This document shows, one piece after another, positions 1 to 5,615 of a DNA stretch of 8,558 nucleotides. The stretch covers positions 1-8,558 of the forward strand of contig JACVIW010000088.1 in NCBI GenBank assembly GCA_015711695.1. The letters run 5' to 3'. Position numbers and translations under genes: made by a program. This stretch comes from Candidatus Geohydrothermomicrobium daggyaiense. Lineage in GTDB: Bacteria; Actinomycetota; Geothermincolia; Fen-727; JACVIW01. The first letter of the stretch is position 1. The number at the start of each line of letters is the position of its first letter. The notes under the pieces were generated by a model. It did not search any database. It saw nothing but the letters and a program-made list of their open reading frames with translations, and was not told the DNA's origin.

Positions 1-412
1 TATCAAAATCAGTGACAGTGTCGCTAAAGGAAAACTCAACTCCCTCGGAGACGGCGAGATTGTAAAGATGGACGTCAAGTGAAGTTTCGCGCGGACCACG
101 CTCAAAGAGATAAGCCGGAGTGTTTTTGTAGAATTCAAGCTCGACCGTCCTGCCGTAAAGATGGCTGGTTACCCTCTCTAATCTGACAGCTGCGCCAGAG
201 ATGTCTATAGAGGTGTAGCTTCTGATCCTCTCGGGGTCGATGGGCGTTCCATCCCCGATATTTATATATTTGCCCTCAAGTCCCCTGATGTCTGTCGTCC
301 CGCCGATGGAAGTTCTTCTCTCCCGTACTATTACCCTGAAACCATCCCTTACGAGATTTATTGCGGCTACAAGCCCCGAAAGACCCGCGCCAACGATGAT
401 TATTTCTCTCAT
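1..412 (-). CDS. FAD-dependent oxidoreductase, N-terminal part (gene continues past the left edge)
   Basis: The reverse strand is open from an ATG at 412-410 to the left edge, giving 137 codons without a stop. The protein begins with a beta strand and the dinucleotide-binding loop GAGLSG (residues 8-13, GxGxxG). At the end of the second strand is an acidic residue (E31), followed by RRTSIGG, the usual ribose-binding and glycine pattern of FAD Rossmann folds. This supports a flavoenzyme of the large NAD(P)/FAD-dependent oxidoreductase superfamily, which includes geranylgeranyl reductase-like and amine oxidase/phytoene desaturase-like proteins. The catalytic part lies outside the window, so substrate and subfamily cannot be named. 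The start is well supported: GGAGG lies about six bases before the ATG. It is divergent from the flavoprotein gene at 655, and both are flavin redox proteins. A functional link is possible but unproven. Confidence 0.85.
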   Translation of the reverse strand, partial: MREIIIVGAGLSGLVAAINLVRDGFRVIVRERRTSIGGTTDIRGLEGKYINIGDGTPIDPERIRSYTSIDISGAAVRLERVTSHLYGRTVELEFYKNTPAYLFERGPRETSLDVHLYNLAVSEGVEFSFSDTVTDFD

Positions 413-563
413 TCTTTCCTCCCGCTTTTACCGAATAAAGAGGTCAATGCCCTAAAGCAGTCACTAATGTTCAGGCGCAAACAGGTGCCTTGCCCCTTGC
501 TTGCGAGTGTTTCTTGAAAGAATATCACCAATTAATACGTTACGAAATCAGTTTGCTTTGTTG

Positions 564-604
564 TTGGTGTTTCTTTTCGCCCTTTTTATATTTAAGGATA
601 TAAT
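564..604 (+). promoter_or_regulatory. Candidate promoter for the flavoprotein gene
   Basis: An AT-rich stretch upstream of the gene at 655 contains TTGGTG (564-569) and TATATT (587-592) separated by 17 bases, a partial match to a housekeeping sigma promoter. A perfect TATAAT occurs a little further on (599-604), but it has only a poor -35 match. Either could be the -10 element. The assignment rests on pattern and position only. Confidence 0.3.
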
Positions 605-654
605 GACTGATAGCCGCGAGGTCGCCGACAGAAGATCTTTACAGGAGTTGCGAA

Positions 655-1245
655 ATGCCTGTCAGAGTGCTTGGTCTTGCCTGTTCTCCGAGGAGAGGCG
701 GGAATACTGAAACGATGCTCGATTGGGCGCTTTCCGGGGTGGTCGAATCGGGGGCGATTGCCAAAAAAGTCGTTATTCCGGAACTAAACATTAACCCCTG
801 CCTCGCGTGTAATGCTTGCTTTAAGGAGGGAAAATGCGTTCAGGACGACGATATGCAAAAACTCTACACAGACCTCACGGTACACGATGGGATAGCGCTT
901 GCTGCTCCGATATTTAGCATGAACCTCGCCGCTCAAGCCAAAATCATGATTGATCGCCTGCAGTCCTTCTGGGCGCGCAAATACGTTCTTCATGAAAGCG
1001 TCACCGATGCTGAATCTAGGCAAAAGAGGAAAGGTTTGTGGCTTTCAGCTGCTGGCATGAAGAAAGAAGATGTTTTCGAGCCCGCTATGAAGACGGTAAG
1101 GTACTTTTTTGCGATGCTCGAAATATCAGAGTTTAGAAGCGTAACTTATTGCGGCGTGGACGAAAAAAAAGCCATAGAAAAAGTGCCTGGCGCCTATGAG
1201 GAATGCAAAAAAGCGGGTTGCTGGCTTGCTATTCGGGGCGGGTAA
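655..1245 (+). CDS. Flavodoxin-fold NAD(P)H-dependent oxidoreductase with an Isf-like Cys4 motif
   Basis: This 196-residue protein belongs to the NADPH-dependent FMN reductase/iron-sulfur flavoprotein group of flavodoxin-fold enzymes. The first strand leads into the FMN phosphate loop SPRRGGNT (residues 11-18). The second flavin loop, APIFSMN (84-90), is followed by QAKIMIDR (94-101), a hallmark of the family. Between them are C49, C52, C55 and C61, spaced CX2CX2CX5C. That is the compact motif that binds a [4Fe-4S] cluster in the archaeal electron carrier Isf. Many relatives in anaerobes keep this motif, which suggests a cytoplasmic electron-transfer or reductase role; the natural substrate is unknown. 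There is no signal peptide or membrane segment, and the length is normal for the family. The ATG is preceded by AGGAG with about seven bases of spacing. The gene is monocistronic as far as can be seen, convergent with the PLP-enzyme gene and divergent from the FAD oxidoreductase. Cluster binding is inferred from cysteine spacing. Confidence 0.9.
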   Translation: MPVRVLGLACSPRRGGNTETMLDWALSGVVESGAIAKKVVIPELNINPCLACNACFKEGKCVQDDDMQKLYTDLTVHDGIALAAPIFSMNLAAQAKIMIDRLQSFWARKYVLHESVTDAESRQKRKGLWLSAAGMKKEDVFEPAMKTVRYFFAMLEISEFRSVTYCGVDEKKAIEKVPGAYEECKKAGCWLAIRGG

Positions 1246-1339
1246 TCAAATCAGGATGCAGCGCGCGTGGTATTTCGAATCCGACCGGTTTTTTTCGAAC
1301 ATGTAATTTTTTGCAGAGAAATCCTCATACGTGTCAGGC

Positions 1340-2461
1340 TCAGGTTATAAGCTCACAGCCGAGCTCTTCCTCCTGAAGGGGCGATTCGAAATAATAGTGA
1401 AGTTCTTCGGGGAGCTCGCGATAGTCCTGGGAACTTACTTGCGGGTAAAGGTCAACAGAGTTGTAGGTATTGATGAAAAGAGAGGGTCTTTTCTCAAGGG
1501 AGTTTTTGTGGATGAAATCGAGCGCTCCGGCGAGAGTTTTGCCTGTATATGTACACTCGAGTTTAAGCCCGTCTAATTCACGCGCTTTTCTTACCGCTTT
1601 TATGGCTTCCGGCGTGAACTGCGCGTAGCGGTCTCCTGCAAAATCATCGACAAGCAGTATATCTTCCTTCCTGAATTTTCTTATTTTTGTCCAGGGCGAT
1701 CTCTTCATTATGAACCTGCGGGTGTTATTAACGTGAAAGTTTAATATGGTGCGGTTGCATACCGATTTTTCCACCACTCTGACGGGAACAATTCTGCTTG
1801 ACATACCAGCGAGCTCCACTCCAAGAATCATACCTGCTGCTGTTCCTGAACTGCCTAGAGTGACAAAAATGAACTCCGGTTCCGGTAATTGACCGCTGTC
1901 AATCTGTCTCTTGATTTCAAGGGCGCAGTTCACATATCCAAGGCAACCCCTTGCGTTAGAACCACCCGGGGGGATTATGTAGGGGGCGGTCATTTTTTTT
2001 CTGTCAAAACCTTCACGGAGGGCTTTGAGGAACGCGATGGGGAGCGCGCTTAGGGAAGGAGCAACGCAAAAACGGGCGCCGTATACGTAGTCGAGGAGCA
2101 GGTTCTTTCTTACATATGCCGCATTTGGTTGCGGAAACATCACTGCGATTGTTTTGATACCGAGGCGATTTCCGTGAATTACTGTCGCTACGATATGGTT
2201 TGACCCAACGGCTCCAAAAGTTATCAAACAATCACGCCCTTTGGCTTTCGCGTGCGCAAGGAGGAATTCGAGTTTACGGACTTTATTGCCGCCGTATAGA
2301 GATGAACTTAAATCGTCCCTTTTGACGTAGAAATCGGTCAACCCTTCCGCCTTGCATATGCCCTTTAGCTTTTGCACTGGCGTTGGGAAATCTCCAAGCG
2401 GGGTCCATTCAACATAATCTTTTAGCGCGGGTACTTTTTCGAAAATCAAAGGCTCATGCAT
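1340..2461 (-). CDS. PLP-dependent enzyme of the ACC deaminase/D-cysteine desulfhydrase family
   Basis: The protein is a fold-type II PLP enzyme. YVKRDDLSSSLYGGNKVRKLE (near residues 45-65) is the family signature, with K60 of GGNK the expected Schiff-base lysine. S87-N88-H89 matches the conserved SNH. IIPPGGSNARGCLGY (162-176) and the phosphate-binding loop LGSSGTAAG (202-210) also fit, and YTGK (305-308) matches the C-terminal active-site tyrosine region. Family members deaminate 1-aminocyclopropane-1-carboxylate or remove sulfide or sulfite from D-cysteine or L-cysteate; the substrate here cannot be assigned. It has 373 residues, somewhat longer than the roughly 330 usual for the family, with extra sequence around 245-285 and at the C terminus. 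Two motifs deviate: the usual QSNHxR region is GSNHIVA, and the late HTGG loop is NTYNS (331-335). The frame extends 18 codons upstream to 2515, but AAAGGAG seven bases before the ATG at 2461 supports that start. Sulfur or amino-acid metabolism in the cytoplasm is likely. Confidence 0.88.
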   Translation of the reverse strand: MHEPLIFEKVPALKDYVEWTPLGDFPTPVQKLKGICKAEGLTDFYVKRDDLSSSLYGGNKVRKLEFLLAHAKAKGRDCLITFGAVGSNHIVATVIHGNRLGIKTIAVMFPQPNAAYVRKNLLLDYVYGARFCVAPSLSALPIAFLKALREGFDRKKMTAPYIIPPGGSNARGCLGYVNCALEIKRQIDSGQLPEPEFIFVTLGSSGTAAGMILGVELAGMSSRIVPVRVVEKSVCNRTILNFHVNNTRRFIMKRSPWTKIRKFRKEDILLVDDFAGDRYAQFTPEAIKAVRKARELDGLKLECTYTGKTLAGALDFIHKNSLEKRPSLFINTYNSVDLYPQVSSQDYRELPEELHYYFESPLQEEELGCELIT

Positions 2462-2519
2462 TTCAGATCTCCTTTGACGGCGAACCAACCATGTACTTTG
2501 AAGGGTGAACGGCAATAAA

Positions 2520-2525
2520 ATTATA
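2520..2525 (-). promoter_or_regulatory. Candidate -10 element for the PLP-enzyme gene
   Basis: The reverse strand carries a perfect TATAAT here, about 60 bases before the chosen start at 2461. That would give a leader of roughly 50 bases. No good -35 hexamer lies 16-18 bases upstream, so this is a weak call based on position and the -10 match. Confidence 0.25.
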
Positions 2526-2731
2526 AACCTTGGTGTTGTGTAACTCCGGCTAAAATTTGATTCTAAATTTGAAAATTGCCTGGCACGGGTTTTAAGTGAT
2601 ATCCCTAAGTGGAAGCTCGAGTTTTAAATCCAGGGGATACGCTACATGAAACAAAGGTGTTTTTTTAACTGTAAAAGGGCGTGAAGTGCTCTGCCCGTGA
2701 AAGATTGAAAAGGATAGGGTAAATTTAAAAT

Positions 2732-3427
2732 ATGTCTTGGATTGTTGATTTCACTGAACGCATCGCGCTGGCAATGGGATATTCGGTGTGCCACCAAATG
2801 CCCGAAAGGAGTTTCTTTGTGGGGGGAAGGCAACTGCCCGTTTGCGCGCGGGACACCGGAATCTTTATGGGCTTCGCTCTTACAGTTCTACTATCTGCCG
2901 CTTTACTTAAAAAAAATTCGTTCCAGTCCGTAAGAATTCGTCTTCTTTTATCTCTTCTAATTCTTCCCGCTTTACTTGATGCTGTGACTTCCTATCTACA
3001 CCTGAGGGATACAAATAACGCTACCAGAGTTATCACCGGTGTTCTGGCCGGCGTGGCTCTTGCTTTTATCGCCTGGTCATATTACCCGGACTGGCTCGAG
3101 CTGGGAAAAAATGAACGGGTTTCGGATACAAAAAGGGGAAAGCTGAAAGTGCTTTTTGCGCTTTTAATTCCACTATTTCTTATTCCCTTTGTTACTAAAT
3201 ACCCGAGTGTTTCTTTTCTTGTATGGACATTCATGTTAATCGCGGCGATTCTTCTGACGCTTTTGTTTCTGAACAGTGAGCTTGTTTTGCTCTCAAGCAC
3301 TAATTGGTTGAAGAAGGAAAAGGCGGTGCGCCCTGGTGCGGTTATTGTCATTTCGCTTTTTATGACGATACTCGAACTTGGAGTTTCAAACAGACTTCAT
3401 TATTTGGTGGAAAGGATACTGGTTTAG
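2732..3427 (+). CDS. DUF2085 family integral membrane protein
   Basis: The 231-residue product is a polytopic membrane protein with a recognisable DUF2085 pattern. CHQMPERSFF (residues 20-29) is followed by LPVCARDTGIFMGF (35-48), and RDTNNATRVITGVLAG (92-107) lies in the middle. About six hydrophobic segments can be seen, near 42-59, 68-89, 100-118, 138-155, 158-183 and 203-219. A charged loop of about 20 residues lies between the third and fourth. The family's function is unknown. The conserved Cys, His and Cys residues before the first helix suggest metal or redox chemistry near the membrane, but this is inference. In many members the second motif reads CARCTG; here the second Cys is Asp (D41). 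The ATG follows a purine-rich AGGATAGGG with rather long spacing, so the start is less secure than others in the window. It stands alone on the plus strand, divergent from the PLP-enzyme gene and ending 22 bp from the convergent small membrane protein gene. Confidence 0.85.
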   Translation: MSWIVDFTERIALAMGYSVCHQMPERSFFVGGRQLPVCARDTGIFMGFALTVLLSAALLKKNSFQSVRIRLLLSLLILPALLDAVTSYLHLRDTNNATRVITGVLAGVALAFIAWSYYPDWLELGKNERVSDTKRGKLKVLFALLIPLFLIPFVTKYPSVSFLVWTFMLIAAILLTLLFLNSELVLLSSTNWLKKEKAVRPGAVIVISLFMTILELGVSNRLHYLVERILV

Positions 3428-3449
3428 GTTTGCGCCGGGATAGCCTGCC

Positions 3450-3884
3450 TCAAGGTGCGGCTTCAGCCAGATTAACCTCTCGGGTTGTGGCTACTCTGGC
3501 GAAACGTTTGAGAGGATTTATATGTTTTGTGAAAAGGGTGTTTGCGTACTTGACAATCGTGACCCTGAGTTTCTCCTTCGGCACATTTCCCTCAGGGAGA
3601 AATTGGACGATGGAACTTTTGATCTCGTCCTCGGTGTAATTTCTGATAATCATCTCTTGGGACGCCGTATATAGCGCCTTTTCAATGCTTTTTGAATTGC
3701 GGTATTCAAAAGCGATTGCGTTGGCAATGTCCTCTGCCTCATTCATGGTTGTGAACCTGTACCAGATAATAGGACCCAGTTCGACAAGAAGAAAAATGAC
3801 GATAATCACAATAAGCACGATCTTGATAACATGCCTGATGACAATATCACCCTTTTCCCGCTTAAATGATCTGTTTCTTTCCAT
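3450..3884 (-). CDS. Small single-pass membrane protein of unknown function
   Basis: I do not recognise this 144-residue protein. It starts with a basic cytoplasmic segment (MERNRSFKREKG). One long hydrophobic helix follows (about residues 16-40, rich in Ile and Val), then about 100 mostly polar residues predicted to lie outside the membrane. The outer part looks like a compact alpha/beta domain: a helix with EAEDIANAIAFEYR, a second helix near SIEKALYTASQEMI, then an alternating strand-like RVTIVKYANTL. There is no cleavage motif after the hydrophobic helix, so it is probably a signal anchor with the N terminus inside. Pilin-like or other small anchored envelope proteins have a similar layout, but no specific family is claimed. 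The ribosome-binding site is weak. It lies 107 bp downstream of murJ on the same strand and could be cotranscribed with it; no terminator is obvious between them. That the gene is real rests on the plausible membrane topology and the lack of a better ORF on either strand. Confidence 0.7.
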   Translation of the reverse strand: MERNRSFKREKGDIVIRHVIKIVLIVIIVIFLLVELGPIIWYRFTTMNEAEDIANAIAFEYRNSKSIEKALYTASQEMIIRNYTEDEIKSSIVQFLPEGNVPKEKLRVTIVKYANTLFTKHINPLKRFARVATTREVNLAEAAP

Positions 3885-3991
3885 TTACCCGAGCTTGCTT
3901 TCCTGCGTGACACGTAAAAAAAGAATACCAGCTACTGACGCAGAAAAAAGTAACAAAAGCTAATTCTTATTACTCTATACCCTATAAAGTC

Positions 3992-5572
3992 TTATTCACG
4001 CAACATGTTTTTTCCTTCCCCGGTTTTGGAAGGCTTGAAAGTGCGAAGAATAAGCCTTTTCAGCGAATCCATTTCCTCTGATTTGAGGATTGATACGACG
4101 ACGATGTATACGATCGCGCCCACCAGGATTGAACCAAAAACCTGGACAAGCTGGCCGCCTAGACGCTCGACGCCTAATGTTTTTTCAACAATCCTGGCGG
4201 TGAAGTAGCAACATACCCCCATAAAAGCGGAAGCGCACGAGATTTTGCCGATGGACAGAGCGATTCTCCTGCCATCGAGCGCGCCAAGGCGTGACCTCAA
4301 TACGAGCCATACGGCGAGGGCACCTATAAGATATGCAGTGGTGTTTCCGAGCGCGAGCGCTGAAACTTTCATGACATCGGATTTGAACGTGTAGAAATAC
4401 ACGAAATCAACAGCGATGTTGATCCCGATAATAACGGCGGCGACGACCATGGGCGTGCGAGTATCCTGCATTGAATAGAACACTTTAAGAACAAGCATGA
4501 ACAGGGAGAAGAAGAAAAGGCCGATTACGAAATAAAAAACAACCGAAGAAAGCATGGCAGTATCCTGCTTGCCGAATCTAAGTCTTTCAAGTAGCAACCT
4601 TACAATCGGTGAACTGAGTACTGCAAAACCAACGGACGCAGGTATGATGATGAAAGCGGTTGTTCTTGTGCCGAGGGAAACGGATGATATGATTTCATCT
4701 TTTTTTTTCTTAACTGACTGTTCCGAGAGCGAAGGAAAAAGGGCAGTTATAATTGACACCGCGACAATGCCGTAAGGAAGCTGGAAAAAGATGTAACCAT
4801 ATTGATAGGCTGAAATACCTCCTCGCACCTGGGCGGCGAGTATGTTTACAACCCACAAGCCGAGTTGATTGATCACGACGTACCCTATGACCGGTATCGC
4901 GAGTTTGCCCAGTTTTCTAACAGCCGGATGCTTCAAGTCGAGTATGAATTTGTATCTGAAACCGGTTTTCCTCACCCAGGGAAGCTGAATCATAGCCATC
5001 GCCACCACGCCTAGTGTCGCGCCGATGGCGAGGACGTATCTGCTCGGGTAGAAGTAATAGATGCTCACAGTTGCTATTACTACGATGTTATTTGCGATTG
5101 GAGCGAACGCGGGTATGGTGAAGTGTCTGAATGAGTTGAGTATACCGGTGTATATCGCACAGAAACCGTAGAATACCACCTCGAAAATAAAAAATCTAAG
5201 GAGAAAAGTCGCTTCTGATTCCATACCTGAACGACCTTTCGAAAGGAATGTCTGCGCCTTAATGACATAAGGCGCAGCGAAGCACAGGGTAAGAGAAACT
5301 AACATGAGAATGATGAGGGTAATGTTGAAGATAGAGTTCGCCACATGCCATGCTTCATCGCGCCCCTTTGTGGATAGATATTCGATAAAAACAGGAATAC
5401 AAAGGGATGATAGGACACCCCCGAGAACGAGATCATAAACAATGTTTGGCGTGATGTTTGCAAGGTTGAAGGCATCTGCCAATTCCCTCGTGGTCATCCC
5501 GAGGATTGAGGCAAGTAGAGCCATACGGATGAAACCGGTGACTCTGCTAATGCCGGTTCCCAGTGTCATCAC
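3992..5572 (-). CDS. murJ: Lipid II flippase MurJ (MviN)
   Basis: This is a MOP-superfamily flippase that moves undecaprenyl-linked peptidoglycan precursor (lipid II) from the inner to the outer face of the cytoplasmic membrane. The ORF gives 526 residues with about 14 hydrophobic segments, the usual MurJ size. SRVTGFIR near the N terminus matches the conserved SRVLGFxR; R10 and R16 correspond to E. coli MurJ R18 and R24. ADAF (32-35) carries the acidic residue equivalent to D39. PNIVYDLVLGGVLSS (42-56) resembles actinobacterial MurJ and differs from the proteobacterial LRRIFAEGA at this place. The C-terminal tail is short and basic, without the kinase-like extension of mycobacterial MviN. 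The annotated start is a GTG at 5572, with AAAAGG seven bases upstream; an ATG follows directly. Compared with E. coli this start is about eight residues short, and the frame is open upstream without ATG, GTG or TTG. It lies 43 bases after the DUF6049-like gene, probably in the same operon. Confidence 0.95.
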   Translation of the reverse strand: MMTLGTGISRVTGFIRMALLASILGMTTRELADAFNLANITPNIVYDLVLGGVLSSLCIPVFIEYLSTKGRDEAWHVANSIFNITLIILMLVSLTLCFAAPYVIKAQTFLSKGRSGMESEATFLLRFFIFEVVFYGFCAIYTGILNSFRHFTIPAFAPIANNIVVIATVSIYYFYPSRYVLAIGATLGVVAMAMIQLPWVRKTGFRYKFILDLKHPAVRKLGKLAIPVIGYVVINQLGLWVVNILAAQVRGGISAYQYGYIFFQLPYGIVAVSIITALFPSLSEQSVKKKKDEIISSVSLGTRTTAFIIIPASVGFAVLSSPIVRLLLERLRFGKQDTAMLSSVVFYFVIGLFFFSLFMLVLKVFYSMQDTRTPMVVAAVIIGINIAVDFVYFYTFKSDVMKVSALALGNTTAYLIGALAVWLVLRSRLGALDGRRIALSIGKISCASAFMGVCCYFTARIVEKTLGVERLGGQLVQVFGSILVGAIVYIVVVSILKSEEMDSLKRLILRTFKPSKTGEGKNMLRE

Positions 5573-5615
5573 AGAGGCGCCTTTTGCGAATGTCGCCGGC
5601 TTAAGTCCGCTGTTT

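Noticed and set aside
501..710. Plus-strand 69-residue frame with a hydrophobic stretch, beginning at TTG
   Set aside because: No ribosome-binding site, overlaps the start of the well-supported flavoprotein gene in another frame, and its second half is just that gene read out of frame.
1289..1295. Run of seven T after CCGACCGG as a terminator of the flavoprotein gene
   Set aside because: No stable hairpin precedes the T run; the only stems are three base pairs.
2462..2515. 18-codon N-terminal extension of the PLP enzyme
   Set aside because: The ATG at 2461 has a clear AAAGGAG at proper spacing, and the extension (basic, low similarity to family N termini) has none.
2581..2599. Sigma-54-like promoter, TGGCACG at 2581-2587
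   Set aside because: The -24 part matches but the required GC of the -12 element is missing; the sequence there is TTTTAAG.
3304..3639. Plus-strand 111-residue frame overlapping the end of the DUF2085 gene and the small membrane protein gene
   Set aside because: It overlaps two better-supported genes out of frame and shows no recognisable protein features.
3903..3943. Inverted repeat CTGCGT...ACGCAG between murJ and the small membrane protein gene
   Set aside because: Only six base pairs with a loop of about 29 bases; expected by chance and not terminator-like.
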